A stretch of DNA of 64,000 nucleotides, from positions 4,629,318 through 4,693,317 of the forward strand of contig NZ_CP150886.1 of assembly GCF_038050375.1 (NCBI RefSeq), written 5' to 3'. Below, in pieces: positions 43,212 through 52,780 of the stretch. Every line of letters starts with the position of its first letter. Position 1 is the stretch's first letter. The position numbers were made by a program, and so were the translations under genes. Source of the DNA: Okeanomitos corallinicola TIOX110 (GTDB lineage Bacteria > Cyanobacteriota > Cyanobacteriia > Cyanobacteriales > Nostocaceae). Under the pieces are notes generated by a model. The model was not told where the DNA came from. It worked only from the letters and a program-made list of their open reading frames with translations, and ran no database searches.

Positions 43212-44399
43212 CTAAAGTCTTCTCCTTCTTCTTCTTCTTTCAGGTTTATTAATTGGTAAAGGTACTACTTCAGCTTCACTACTTTCCCTCGCTACACGAA
43301 TTAATAAACCACAAGCTACCAAACTAGAAATCATCGAATTACCACCATAACTAAACATTGGTAAAGGTAAACCAGTAGTTGGTAAAGCCCCCGTAGCTAC
43401 ACCGATATGTAGTAATGATTGACCAATGATCACAACTGTAATGCCAATTGCTACTAATCTGTGAATGATATTTTTAGTTTTCATGGCCACGAAAAATCCT
43501 AAAGTAGCAAATGCAGCTAACATTAACAACAGTAAAAGACTACCCACAAAACCAAATTCTTCGGCAAAAACTGCAAAAATAAAATCTGTATCTTGAATGG
43601 GTAAATAAAATAGTTTTTGTTGAGAAAGTCCAAATCCAGCACCCCAGGTTTGTCCTGAACCTACAGCTAATAGACTTTGTACTAATTGATAACCGTCTCC
43701 TGTAGGATCAGCCCAAGGATTTAAAAAAGACATGACCCGACGACGTTGATATTCTTTAATAGAAATACTGAGTAATGCTAGTAAAACTCCACCTAATGCT
43801 GTTCCTCCTAGATACTTGTATGGTATACCTCCTGCTAAAGCTATTAGCCAAATTGTCATCCCACAAAGTGCTGTTGTACTTAAATTCGGTTGGGCGAGAA
43901 TTCCTAATAATACCAAACAAAACATCCCTAACCAAGCAAATCTAAGTCCCCAACTTAATTTTTCCCACTGACCAAATAATCTCGCACTTTGTAATACCAA
44001 AAAAGGTTTAACTAATTCAGATGGTTGAATAGGAATAGGACCTAAAGCTATCCAACGGGCTGAATCAAAAGCTTTTCTTCCTAATCCGGGAACAAGCGTA
44101 AGAAAAATTAAGACTAAAAACAGTATAAAAAACCAATGTGATACCCCTAAAACTTTTCGTAGGGGTAAATTAACAATTATGTTGAAAATGATCAGTGAAA
44201 CTAGAACCCAAATAATTTGACGCTTAAAATAATACATTCCATCTCCTTGGCGTTCATCTGCAACTGCATAGGAGGCAGAAAAAAGCACAACCAAGCCCAC
44301 AAACAACCAAACTAGAGTTAACCAACGTAATACACGGGCTTCTAATCCCCAAGAGGAAACAGAATTATCAAAAATTGGGATTAATTGACGTAAATTCAC
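43212..44399 (-). CDS. ftsW: FtsW/RodA/SpoVE-family septal peptidoglycan polymerase
   Basis: 395 residues with about ten membrane helices. SEDS motifs: FDSARWIALGPIPIQPSELVKPFLVL, LLGILAQPNLSTTAL, NPWADPTGDGYQLVQSLLAVGSG, FIFAVFAEEFGFVGSL and TTGLPLPMFSYGGNSMISSLVACGLLIRVARES. SEDS proteins polymerise glycan strands at the septum with a class B PBP. GTG start at 44399. The C-terminus is a run of arginines (RRRRRRR). The FtsW rather than RodA call is from overall pattern. Confidence 0.92.
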   Translation of the reverse strand: MNLRQLIPIFDNSVSSWGLEARVLRWLTLVWLFVGLVVLFSASYAVADERQGDGMYYFKRQIIWVLVSLIIFNIIVNLPLRKVLGVSHWFFILFLVLIFLTLVPGLGRKAFDSARWIALGPIPIQPSELVKPFLVLQSARLFGQWEKLSWGLRFAWLGMFCLVLLGILAQPNLSTTALCGMTIWLIALAGGIPYKYLGGTALGGVLLALLSISIKEYQRRRVMSFLNPWADPTGDGYQLVQSLLAVGSGQTWGAGFGLSQQKLFYLPIQDTDFIFAVFAEEFGFVGSLLLLLMLAAFATLGFFVAMKTKNIIHRLVAIGITVVIIGQSLLHIGVATGALPTTGLPLPMFSYGGNSMISSLVACGLLIRVARESSEAEVVPLPINKPERRRRRRRL

Positions 44400-44535
44400 A
44401 ATGTGTTACAAGATAGAAAAATTGCACAGATTTAGTTTAAGATACTCTGTAAGTTGGCGATGCCTGTGGCCAGCGAAGCTATCGCCCCATCAATATTCAT
44501 TAACCACCAATATAATCACTTTTGTTACACATAAG

Positions 44536-46401
44536 ATGAAATCTTGGCAAAAATCTCTCAGGGATATCTGCAAACATCTTGGCATCTCCCAAATCGAAAA
44601 ACATCTATTTCATCCTCACCTACTAACTGCATTGCTTTCTCTGGGATTATGGCAGATAGGGGCTTGGTCAACCTTAGAATTGCTGGGATTTAATCTTCTG
44701 TTTAACATCCGTTCTCACCTATCTGATCATCATTGGGATCAACGTATTGCTGTGATTGCTATTGATGATAACACCTTAGCTGAATACGGAGAGTTTCCCA
44801 TCTCACGCGATCGCTATACTCAATTATTGGATACTCTTGCAGCTTCACACCCCGCCGCTATTGGTTTTGATATCTTGTTGACTGAACCCAGTATTCATGA
44901 CCAAACACTAGCCGAAACTATGGAATTTAGCGGTAATGTAGTCCTGGCGATCGCCCCTAACTCACAACAAAAAATCATACCTCCAGTTCCCGAATTAGAT
45001 CGTGTCGCCATTAAAGGCCAAATTGCCAGCAATGCTGACATAGATGGAATTACCCGTCAATCCTATCTTTACCTAGATCAAATTCCCTCTTTTAGCATTC
45101 AATTATTACAAACATACAACTATAGCTTAAAGTCTACTTTAACATCAGATGCTCAGAAATTACAGGAATCTCTGATTTCTATCCCCCCTTTAAAACCAAA
45201 AAATAACCTTCAATCTGTCTGGATAAATTGGATAGCACCAACTCACAAATTTCCCACCTATTCCTTTATTGACATTATCGAAAAAAAAATAGATGGCAGT
45301 AAACTAAAAAACAAAATTATCCTCATAGGATTAACAGCAACTGGTACAAAAGACCCTCTAAAAACTCCCTTTGAACAAACACCACCCACATCTGGTGTAT
45401 ATGTACACGCCGCAGTCATAGATAATCTTCTCAACCAGCGACTACTGCAAAAAATGTCATGGCAATTGGAAATTTGCCTATTATTAATTATTGGTAGCGG
45501 TGCTAGTTTTTTACTCATTCCTTTGCAACTTTACACGCGTATTTCCTTACTCTTATTATTACCTTTAGCTTGGTTTAGTATATCTGTCTTTTCCTTAACT
45601 AAGTTTAATTTTTTATTGCCTACAGTTTCACCTATTGGCACTATTTTTTTAGCAGCTTTTACCGTACAGTGGCAAGAACAAAAAGAAAAACAACAATTAA
45701 TGAGTTTATTTGCTCGTCATGTTTCCCAAGAAACAGCAAACTTAATCTGGGATCATCGGTCTGAAATTTTCCAAAATGGCGAATTAGAAGCTCAAGAAAT
45801 GGTAGCAACTGTTTTATTTAGTGACATCCGTAGCTTCACTTCTATTTCTGAAGGAATGAAACCAAAAGATTTATTAAACTGGCTAAATTGCTATCTCTCC
45901 GCTATGGCTGAATGCGTGCAAAAACATCATGGAATCGTGGATAAATACATTGGTGATGCTGTCATGGCTGTCTTTGGTATTCCCTTTCCCCATCATCACC
46001 CAGAAAAAATTCAACAGGATGCCTTAGCAGCCGTATCTGCTGCCATTGCTATGCAAGAAAGATTAATATCATTAAATCAGGAGTTAGAAAGCTTGGGTAA
46101 ACCAAGAATTAATATTGGTATTGGCATTCACACAGGTTTAGTTGTTGCTGGCAGCATTGGCGGATCTGAACGTTTAAATTACTCTGTTTTAGGCGATGCT
46201 GTCAACATTGCTGCACGTTTAGAACAACTCAACAAAAATGTCAGGGAAAATAACCCTCACAACATATTAGTTAGTGAAACAACATTTCAACTAATTAAAA
46301 ACCATTTTATCACCCAAAAAGTACAGCAGATCCAATTACGTGGCAGAGAAAAACTAACAATGATTTATTCCATTATCGGTCATATAAATAACGAAAATTA
46401 A
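44536..46401 (+). CDS. CHASE2-domain adenylate cyclase (class III)
   Basis: About 621 residues from ATG 44536; the upstream frame from 44401 includes a dispersed repeat (GGCGATGCC..GCTATCGCC) and is unlikely to be translated. An N-terminal membrane helix is followed by an extracytoplasmic CHASE2 sensor (IAVIAIDDNTLAEYGEFPISRDRYTQLLDTL.., IGFDILLTEPS, IILIGLTATGTKDPLKTPF), three helices, then the cyclase domain: VLFSDIRSFTSISE (metal Asp), VDKYIGDAVMAVFG (second metal Asp), GIGIHTGLVVAG and NYSVLGDAVNIAARLE. It makes cAMP, probably in response to an extracellular cue. A SPOR-like and a FecR gene follow. Confidence 0.92.
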   Translation: MKSWQKSLRDICKHLGISQIEKHLFHPHLLTALLSLGLWQIGAWSTLELLGFNLLFNIRSHLSDHHWDQRIAVIAIDDNTLAEYGEFPISRDRYTQLLDTLAASHPAAIGFDILLTEPSIHDQTLAETMEFSGNVVLAIAPNSQQKIIPPVPELDRVAIKGQIASNADIDGITRQSYLYLDQIPSFSIQLLQTYNYSLKSTLTSDAQKLQESLISIPPLKPKNNLQSVWINWIAPTHKFPTYSFIDIIEKKIDGSKLKNKIILIGLTATGTKDPLKTPFEQTPPTSGVYVHAAVIDNLLNQRLLQKMSWQLEICLLLIIGSGASFLLIPLQLYTRISLLLLLPLAWFSISVFSLTKFNFLLPTVSPIGTIFLAAFTVQWQEQKEKQQLMSLFARHVSQETANLIWDHRSEIFQNGELEAQEMVATVLFSDIRSFTSISEGMKPKDLLNWLNCYLSAMAECVQKHHGIVDKYIGDAVMAVFGIPFPHHHPEKIQQDALAAVSAAIAMQERLISLNQELESLGKPRINIGIGIHTGLVVAGSIGGSERLNYSVLGDAVNIAARLEQLNKNVRENNPHNILVSETTFQLIKNHFITQKVQQIQLRGREKLTMIYSIIGHINNEN

Positions 46402-46609
46402 ACTAATCTTAATGGAAAATATAAGTTTTTAACCTCTTACCTGTAAAATATTATTATTCCTCATCAAATATGTAAGTCGGAGCAAAAAACGAGGTATGTA
46501 AAAAATGTAAAAGTTTTAAAAATCTCTTTTCTCTTGTACTTTACCTTGTCATCAGGGCAATTTTAACGGTCTAACTACTTAATTTTTTAAAATAGAAATT
46601 GGTGAATAA

Positions 46610-46984
46610 GTGAATAGATATCTAATTACAGGCATAACCACAATTATAATTTGGCAAGCCTTATTATATAAAGCTGTAAGTCAATTATCTCCTTGCAGTT
46701 TACCAAACACGCCCAAGTTAGCACAGTCTATGACTGGTATCCGTACCAGAAATGTAATTGTCATCGGCCAAGTATCAGAAAAACCTTACGTAGTTGTTGT
46801 CCCTGGCAACTCGGATAAAATATTAAACCAAATCAGAAAATATGCTAATGACGCATTTTTAACAAAAAATAGACTCGGTCCCTACATCTATGTGGGAGGA
46901 TATACAAATAGGTCTCAAGCACAATGCTGGACTCATTTGTTAAATTCTCAAGGACTAGATGCACGAGTTGTCTATTTTCGTTAA
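46610..46984 (+). CDS. Small secreted protein with SPOR-like C-terminus
   Basis: 124 residues from a GTG start. The hydrophobic N-terminus (LITGITTIIIWQALLYKAVSQL) acts as signal or anchor. The C-terminal part YVVVVPGNSDKILNQIRKYANDAFLTKNRLGPYIYVGGYTNRSQAQCWTHLLNSQGLDARVVYFR has the two-repeat layout of SPOR-type domains (GxYxxRxxAxxxxxxLxxxGxxAxV). It is probably periplasmic. It lies between the CHASE2 cyclase and the FecR gene, 41 bases before the latter. Confidence 0.7.
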   Translation: MNRYLITGITTIIIWQALLYKAVSQLSPCSLPNTPKLAQSMTGIRTRNVIVIGQVSEKPYVVVVPGNSDKILNQIRKYANDAFLTKNRLGPYIYVGGYTNRSQAQCWTHLLNSQGLDARVVYFR

Positions 46985-47025
46985 CAGTTGAAAATTTAAC
47001 AATTTAATATTAAAAGGTGTTATCT

Positions 47026-47856
47026 ATGAAAAATTTTTGGGCTTATCAGTTTATTTTTGTCCTCACAGCATTAGTAAGTACAGTTAATGCTTCATCCGCA
47101 GATCCATTAAGAGTAAAAGTAAATCGCTGGTTAGAGGTACGTCGTCCTGTAGGACAAGTCATATATGTAAATGGACAAAAATCTCAACCTGCAAAAAACG
47201 GTTTGAGAATCCAATCTGTGGGAGATACGATTATCACTAAACAAGGTTCTAGTGCAGTTCTAGCAATGGATATAGGCACTGGTTTTATTAACATTGCAGA
47301 AAACACAATTGTCACAGTCAATAGACTAGACAAGGGAACAGGAGGTGGAAGAGTTACACAACTTCAAGTTAAGTCTGGCCAAGTTCGTATGCAAATTCGT
47401 CGCTTAACTCATGATACTTCCCGTGTAGAAATTAGTACCCCGGCTGGAGTAGCTGGTGTCAGAGGAACAGAATTTGGTGTCAGTGTTCAAGATAATGGTA
47501 AAACTGGCGTTGGGACTAAAGAAGGTAGTGTATCTACTAGCGCCCAAGGTAAAACAGTATTAGTCAATGCTGGTTTTCAAAATTTAACTATTCCCGGTAA
47601 ATCCCCTTCTCCTCCTGTCCCTCTCCAAGACAACCCCCGTCTGAATATCCGTCAACTTGTGGCTAATGGTAACCAAGTGAGAATAGTCGGTAATGTTGAT
47701 CCAGTTAACTTAGTCAAATTTTTCCAAAAATCTATCAATATTGATGAAGCAGGTAATTTTGATGTTAATGTTCCTTTACCACCTAACCGTCAAGTAGAAG
47801 CAGAAGTTATCACACCTTTAGGAACACAACAACCCTATCAATTAGTAGTTCCTTAG
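47026..47856 (+). CDS. FecR-domain secreted protein
   Basis: About 276 residues. Signal peptide (FIFVLTALVSTVNASSA|D). FecR domain about residues 60-175: GDTIITKQGSSAVLAMDIGTGFINIAENTIVTVNRLDK, QLQVKSGQVRMQIRRLTHDTSRVEISTPAGVAGVRGTEFGVSV and TKEGSVSTSAQGKTVLVNAG. The tail (VANGNQVRIVGNVDPVNLVKFFQKS..) is an Ig-like strand repeat. I use ATG 47026 rather than the GTG upstream. Cyanobacterial FecR proteins often neighbour CHASE2 cyclases, and this one does. Confidence 0.88.
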   Translation: MKNFWAYQFIFVLTALVSTVNASSADPLRVKVNRWLEVRRPVGQVIYVNGQKSQPAKNGLRIQSVGDTIITKQGSSAVLAMDIGTGFINIAENTIVTVNRLDKGTGGGRVTQLQVKSGQVRMQIRRLTHDTSRVEISTPAGVAGVRGTEFGVSVQDNGKTGVGTKEGSVSTSAQGKTVLVNAGFQNLTIPGKSPSPPVPLQDNPRLNIRQLVANGNQVRIVGNVDPVNLVKFFQKSINIDEAGNFDVNVPLPPNRQVEAEVITPLGTQQPYQLVVP

Positions 47857-47880
47857 TTCTTATCATTTAATATTAAATCA

Positions 47881-47925
47881 GTCGGAGTGACGGGATTCGA
47901 ACCCACGACCTCTACTACCCCATAC
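47881..47925 (-). pseudogene. 3' half of a tRNA-Pro(GGG) gene
   Basis: The minus strand reads, from about 47925, TATGGGGTAGTAG (anticodon loop with GGG and the 3' stem strand), AGGTC, GTGGGTTCGAATCCCGT (T-arm) and CACTCCGA (acceptor 3' strand with discriminator). The matching 5' half (CGGAGTG.., D-arm, CTACT stem strand) is absent to the right. A partial tRNA of this kind is the usual scar of an integrative element that used the tRNA 3' end as att site. No intact tRNA lies in the window. Confidence 0.7.
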
Positions 47926-48711
47926 ACCTATGCTGCTGATGATTTTTTGTTATCTATGGATCAATTTTATGGTCACTAAAATCATTGCATTGATGATACA
48001 GCACTTTCCGGTGTAATGAGGTACATTATTGGCGGGCAAGATGCCCACCCCACAAGAGTTTCTTTATTATGATTTGTACCTCATAAGAATGAAATATGCT
48101 GTAAAAAATAATGGGTAATTAATAAATTCAATTTCTGATTACTAATTACCCATTTCTTATTACCCATTACTAACTACTAGATTAGCAAATATTGCTCACA
48201 GGTGTAGTATCTATTATTGGAAGTTTTGCTTAAATTCTTTATCTAAGATGTAGTGATATTTTCTGGTCGTTGAGTAGTGTATCTGACTATTTCTAGAATT
48301 GAGACTGTAACTTAAACTACATCTTTACTTATATAAAATATAAATAAAAATATAAATAAAATCTAAAGATAATAATTCTGTGACTTTAAATACAGTTTTT
48401 CCTGATTGCTGAGGTTTGAATACATATATAGGTTATTTTCCTGAAGAAGATAAACATACCTGTCTCAAAGTTTATACTATGGGGATCACTAGGAATAGAG
48501 ATAAAAGTCATTGCCAAAGTAAATTTATATATCTAAAGCATGACGACTTAAAAGATTAAAACTAGGATAATCGAAAAGGATACCCAAGATTTTTAAATTT
48601 TTTACATTGTTGCAATTTGTTAACCATAACTATTTCATATCCTAGCTCAATATCTCTACCAACCATAGTTAAAGGCTTTTTCCAAAAATTATTTAATCCA
48701 GGGGTTTTAAA
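47926..48711. other. Repeat-rich gap between the tRNA remnant and the zinc-ribbon gene
   Basis: No convincing gene. It contains the 108-bp element (47997-48104), then AT-rich sequence with repeated ATTACCCAT/ATGGGTAAT motifs (48110-48175). The last 400 bases are plain AT-rich DNA that should carry the promoter of the gene at 48712. Confidence 0.55.
47997..48104 (+). mobile_element. 108-bp MITE-like element, copy 1
   Basis: Ends TACAGCA and TGCTGTAA (terminal inverted repeats). A second inverted pair ATGAGGTAC (48016) / GTACCTCAT (48076-48084) and a central palindrome GGCGGGCAAGATGCCC lie inside. Copy 2 at 58637-58744 is the same length in reverse orientation. It encodes no protein, so it would be mobilised in trans. 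Confidence 0.8.
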
Positions 48712-48891
48712 ATGCAAGTTTTACAAAAGATTCACTGTCCAAATTGTGGCAGTATGGCTGAACGTCACTATATTACAGATAGTCAATTAACCAGAACACA
48801 ATGTCCCACCTGTGATTACCTGATGATTAACTGTACTCGTACAGGTAGAGTAGTTGAAGCTTATGCACCAGGTATTTACGCTAGAAGATAG
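48712..48891 (+). CDS. Small zinc-ribbon protein
   Basis: 59 residues starting MQVLQKIHCPNCGS. Two CxxC knuckles (CPNC and CPTC, 22 residues apart) form a zinc ribbon, and the C-terminus VVEAYAPGIYARR is well structured. The sequence looks like a conserved short cyanobacterial protein family of unknown function. Upstream is ATTTAATCCAGGGGTTTTAAA, with a moderate RBS. It lies just before rlmN on the opposite strand. Confidence 0.8.
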   Translation: MQVLQKIHCPNCGSMAERHYITDSQLTRTQCPTCDYLMINCTRTGRVVEAYAPGIYARR

Positions 48892-48929
48892 GATGATGGG
48901 GACAGGTAAAAGTTTTCCTAATTGAGAAA

Positions 48930-50000
48930 TTAGCTGTTACTTGTTCTTAATTGTCCACAAGCAGCATCTGCTTCTAGTCCACGAGAATATCTGACGCTAA
49001 CGGCGGTGTTATTTTGTTGGAGAACATTGACAAAAGCCTGTATGCGATCGCGGCTTGGTCTTTTGTAATCTACTTCTTCAATAGGGTTGTAGGGGATTAA
49101 GTTGACATGACTTTGAAACCCGCGTAAGCATTTAGATAATTCTAAGGCGTGTTCTGGTAAGTCGTTAACTTCAGCTAGGAGAATATACTCAAAAGTTACC
49201 CTACGTCCGGTTATTTCAACATATTCCCGACATTCTGCAAGTAAGTCTGGGATGGGGTATGGTTTAGCACTGGGAATAATCTGTTCTCTTAGTTGTTGGT
49301 TAGGTGCGTGGAGACTAACTGCCAGAGTAATTTGTAAATTGTGTTCTGCTAGTTCACGGATGCGATCGCGGATACCGACAGTAGACAGAGTAAGTGATCG
49401 CTGGCCGATACCCACATCTTGATTTAAAGATTTTAGTGCTAAAACCACATTTTCCGTATTTAACAACGGTTCACCCATACCCATAAACACCACATTGCTA
49501 ACCCGTTGTTGAAAATCTTCCTGTACAGTTAATACTTGATCAACAATTTCCCCACGGGTGAGATTACGTTTATATCCTCCCTTACCCGTAGCGCAGAAAT
49601 CACAAGCCATCGGACAACCAACCTGGGTAGAAACACAGACAGTTAAGCGTTTATCACTAGGGATACCCACAGTTTCAATAATTTCCCCATCCGCCAATTT
49701 CAGCAGATACTTTACCGCATCATCAGGAGCAACGGAACGGTAATGTAGAGAGGAGCGGCCAATGGGAACATCTGCAACCGTTTCGCGCCAACTTTTAGGA
49801 AATACAGAAATATCCGCTAGAGATCGCACACCTTTACTATATATCCAGTCATGTAACTGTTTACCTCGATAACCAGGTTGTCCCTGTTCTTTTACCCAAG
49901 TAGTTAACTCAGTCACCGAAGCACCAAGAAGAGGAGGAACTAATTTAGACCCTGTAGAATTGCTGGCATCTACAGAAGACACAAAAGGGATAGCAGACAT
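48930..50000 (-). CDS. rlmN: 23S rRNA/tRNA adenine-C2 methyltransferase RlmN
   Basis: 356 residues. The radical-SAM enzyme methylates A2503 of 23S rRNA and A37 of some tRNAs. Cluster motif [26 protein letters not shown] (CxxxCxxC), with [22 protein letters not shown] and [16 protein letters not shown]. The methyl-carrier cysteine is in the C-terminal DAACGQL. Normal length. Confidence 0.97.
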   Translation of the reverse strand: MSAIPFVSSVDASNSTGSKLVPPLLGASVTELTTWVKEQGQPGYRGKQLHDWIYSKGVRSLADISVFPKSWRETVADVPIGRSSLHYRSVAPDDAVKYLLKLADGEIIETVGIPSDKRLTVCVSTQVGCPMACDFCATGKGGYKRNLTRGEIVDQVLTVQEDFQQRVSNVVFMGMGEPLLNTENVVLALKSLNQDVGIGQRSLTLSTVGIRDRIRELAEHNLQITLAVSLHAPNQQLREQIIPSAKPYPIPDLLAECREYVEITGRRVTFEYILLAEVNDLPEHALELSKCLRGFQSHVNLIPYNPIEEVDYKRPSRDRIQAFVNVLQQNNTAVSVRYSRGLEADAACGQLRTSNS

Positions 50001-50026
50001 AAAAACTATTAGTTAATGCAGGATCT

Positions 50027-50167
50027 CTATCCTACACCTAGCCTTTCAACTTGTCTTGAATGACTTAACTTAATTCGATTTTTAGAAACATTTAAAGTCT
50101 GGCTAATTTCCTGACAAAAATCCTGACAAAAATCCTGAATCATCGCTGAGGTTTGTTCTGGCCTCAT
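50027..50167 (-). CDS. Possible 46-residue small protein upstream of rlmN
   Basis: An open frame MRPEQTSAMIQDFCQDFCQE.. with an internal QDFCQDFC duplication, ending VERLGVG. There is no strong RBS and no family match. It may be chance or a gene fragment. Confidence 0.2.
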   Translation of the reverse strand: MRPEQTSAMIQDFCQDFCQEISQTLNVSKNRIKLSHSRQVERLGVG

Positions 50168-50266
50168 TGTACCAACACTTTTAATTTCTAATGAAATTAA
50201 TTCCGATTCCTACCTCCTGAATCCTAACCTCTGAGTTTTTGCAATTATTCTATTAATTTTACCTAC

Positions 50267-51052
50267 TTAGTGATGAGATGTACGAAACAAATGATTATGT
50301 TCAGGATGATACAAACGAGAACGCCCTGATACTGGTGAAAGTGCAGGACTAATTATATAAAGTGTAGTCCGTAGTAATTTCTCTTGATGGGTAAAATATG
50401 CCATTTTCTCAAGGGGAACAACCAAGATTTTTTCATCTGGCCATCCGACACGAAAACAAATAGCGACTTGGGTTTGGGCTGGATAATGTGCTAATAATTT
50501 AGCTTGGGCATCTTCAACATGACGCGCACTCAAATACAAGCATAAACTAGCTTGATGTGCAGCTAAACTGGCTAATTCTTCGGTTGTGGGTACTCCAGTA
50601 CGTCCACTGATACGGGTAAGAATTATACTTTGGACTAAATTGGGAACTGTTAATTCTACCTTGAGTTTAGCAGCCGCAGCTTGGAAAGCACTGATACCTG
50701 GGATCACTTCAAAAGGTATATCTGCTTGGGCTAAAAGCTGCATTTGTTCATGAATGGCACTGTAAAGACTCGGATCACCAGAATGAAGACGCACTACAGA
50801 TTTTTGCGATCGCACTGCTGTCACCATTATGGGTATAATCTCTTCTAAAGTCTTATTGGCGGTTTTAATAATTTCCGCATCTTGACGACAGATATCTAAA
50901 ATCTCTTCTGGAATTAAAGAATCAGCAAATAATATCACATCAGCCCTAGCTAGGAGTTTTTGCGCCTTAACCGTCAATAAATCAGGATCTCCCGGACCCG
51001 CCCCCACAATATATACTGATGAATCTAAAGTCTGAGTTATATTTTTATCCAT
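50267..51052 (-). CDS. cobM: Precorrin-4 C11-methyltransferase
   Basis: 261 residues, SUMT-type tetrapyrrole methylase of cobalamin synthesis. Motifs: VYIVGAGPGDPDLLTVKAQKLL, VVRLHSGDPSLYSAIHEQMQLL, IPFEVIPGISAFQAAAAKLKVELT and CFRVGWPDEKIL. No other cob gene and no cobalamin riboswitch are visible here. Cob genes are commonly scattered in cyanobacteria. Confidence 0.94.
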   Translation of the reverse strand: MDKNITQTLDSSVYIVGAGPGDPDLLTVKAQKLLARADVILFADSLIPEEILDICRQDAEIIKTANKTLEEIIPIMVTAVRSQKSVVRLHSGDPSLYSAIHEQMQLLAQADIPFEVIPGISAFQAAAAKLKVELTVPNLVQSIILTRISGRTGVPTTEELASLAAHQASLCLYLSARHVEDAQAKLLAHYPAQTQVAICFRVGWPDEKILVVPLEKMAYFTHQEKLLRTTLYIISPALSPVSGRSRLYHPEHNHLFRTSHH

Positions 51053-51215
51053 AACACCCTATTTTACACACAAACAATTTTTGATATTTCTTGACTACCT
51101 TTCCGGATGCACCCCCTTAATCTAGTAGAGAGAATTGGTAGATGCACCCTGGTTAAGCCCTAGAAAATATTCTGGGGCATTTTTTATTTTTAGTTATTTG
51201 TGATTAGTCATTGGC

Positions 51216-52088
51216 TTATCCCATCACCCCATCACTTTTAGAAGTGGAAACAACATCAGGTAGAGGGCGTTTGAGTACATAAAGCCAAGCTAAACCAGCT
51301 AATCCGAATGTAATACCTGCTAAACTGACAATCTGTGCAATTCTTAAAGGCCCTAGCATTAAGCTATCGGTGCGTAGTCCTTCAATCCAAAAGCGTCCTA
51401 AGCTGTAAGCTACCCAGTAAACGAGAAATAATGTTCCCACTTTCAGACGTGGTTTGCCAGATAAAGCCCTAAAAAATAAAGTCAGTAGCAAGGCAAAAAC
51501 CATTAAATTCCACAGAGATTCATAGAGAAACGTGGGATGGAAATATTCAAAACTAGCTAAACCCAGGGGACGACGTGCCTCTGGAATAAATAACTTCCAT
51601 GGTAAATTTGTCGGTCTACCAAAAGCTTCAGAATTGAAAAAATTACCCCAACGTCCAATAGCTTGCCCTAAAATCAGCGATGGTGCGACTAAATCTGCCA
51701 ATTGCCAAAAAGATATCTTTTTCAATTTAGCAAAGATTACAGCCGCAATTACACCGCCAATAATTGCTCCATGAATGGCAATACCTCCTTGCCAAATAGC
51801 GATAATTCGCTCTGGATGTTGGGAATATTCAGACCACTGAAATAATACGTAATATATCCGTGCTGCGGGAATTGCACCAATTACCAGCCAAATTGATAAA
51901 TCACTGATTAATACAGGGTTTACCTGACGACGCTGGGCTAAGTATTGAGAAATGGTAACTCCAATTAACACAGCCAAGGCAATCAGTAAGCCATACCAAC
52001 GAATGGCAATAGGTCCAAGTTCCACCACAATCGGACCAGGAGAAGTAAATTGAAAGCCCAAAGGCAAAGCAAAAAAATCCAGTTCCAT
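51216..52088 (-). CDS. lgt: Prolipoprotein diacylglyceryl transferase
   Basis: 290 residues with about seven membrane helices. Lgt adds diacylglycerol to the lipobox cysteine of lipoproteins. Signature [25 protein letters not shown] (Lgt motif), [29 protein letters not shown] and [22 protein letters not shown]. Normal length. It is divergent from coaD across a 140-base gap. Confidence 0.96.
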   Translation of the reverse strand: MELDFFALPLGFQFTSPGPIVVELGPIAIRWYGLLIALAVLIGVTISQYLAQRRQVNPVLISDLSIWLVIGAIPAARIYYVLFQWSEYSQHPERIIAIWQGGIAIHGAIIGGVIAAVIFAKLKKISFWQLADLVAPSLILGQAIGRWGNFFNSEAFGRPTNLPWKLFIPEARRPLGLASFEYFHPTFLYESLWNLMVFALLLTLFFRALSGKPRLKVGTLFLVYWVAYSLGRFWIEGLRTDSLMLGPLRIAQIVSLAGITFGLAGLAWLYVLKRPLPDVVSTSKSDGVMG

Positions 52089-52228
52089 GCAGAATTACCT
52101 AACAGTTACTGCTACGTTCTCAACCTAAACATCATAAGCTGGAACAGAGGCGGTGGGGTGAGTGGGTGATGAATAACCCAATGCCCCTTATGTCGCTATA
52201 ATTACGTAAGGCAGTTTGATTTATACAA

Positions 52229-52780
52229 ATGATTGCTATTTATCCTGGTAGTTTTGACCCGATTACTTTGGGTCATCTTGATATTATTCGGCGCGGTAGT
52301 CGGCTGTTTGAAAAGGTGATAGTGGCTGTTTTAAGAAATCCTAACAAAAAGCCACTGTTTACTGTGCAACAAAGATTAGCACAAATTCGTCAGGCTACAG
52401 AAAATTTATCTAATGTAGATGTAGATGGCTTTGATGGTCTGACTGTTAATTATGCTCAAATGCAAAAAGCACAGGTTTTATTGCGTGGTCTACGGGCAGT
52501 TTCTGACTTTGAAATTGAGCTACAAATGGCTCACACGAATAAAACTCTTTCCACTCAGATTGAGACAGTTTTTCTAGCCACCTCGAACGAGTATAGTTTT
52601 TTAAGTAGTAGTGTGGTAAAAGAGATTGCAAAATTTGGTGGCTCTGTCGATCATCTTGTACCTCCACAAATTGCCCTGGATATATACCAATGCTACAACC
52701 AAAGCTCTCAGCCCCTGACCCAAATCACAACGGAAACGGTGTCCCACCCCAAGAAGGTCTTACCGGACAAGGAGGTGTAG
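52229..52780 (+). CDS. coaD: Phosphopantetheine adenylyltransferase
   Basis: 183 residues, the penultimate step of coenzyme A synthesis. Motifs: [23 protein letters not shown] (TxGH nucleotide motif), [22 protein letters not shown] and [26 protein letters not shown] (ISSSxxR/K-type). Family length is about 160; the last 25 residues overlap in another frame with the next gene by 91 bases. Confidence 0.96.
   Translation: MIAIYPGSFDPITLGHLDIIRRGSRLFEKVIVAVLRNPNKKPLFTVQQRLAQIRQATENLSNVDVDGFDGLTVNYAQMQKAQVLLRGLRAVSDFEIELQMAHTNKTLSTQIETVFLATSNEYSFLSSSVVKEIAKFGGSVDHLVPPQIALDIYQCYNQSSQPLTQITTETVSHPKKVLPDKEV

Noticed and set aside
44401-44535. N-terminal extension of the CHASE2 cyclase from ATG 44401
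   Set aside because: The extension contains a short dispersed repeat and does not resemble a CHASE2 protein start; ATG 44536 directly precedes the normal N-terminus.
50267-51200. Cobalamin riboswitch expected near cobM
   Set aside because: No B12-box-like sequence or suitable fold was seen upstream of cobM.
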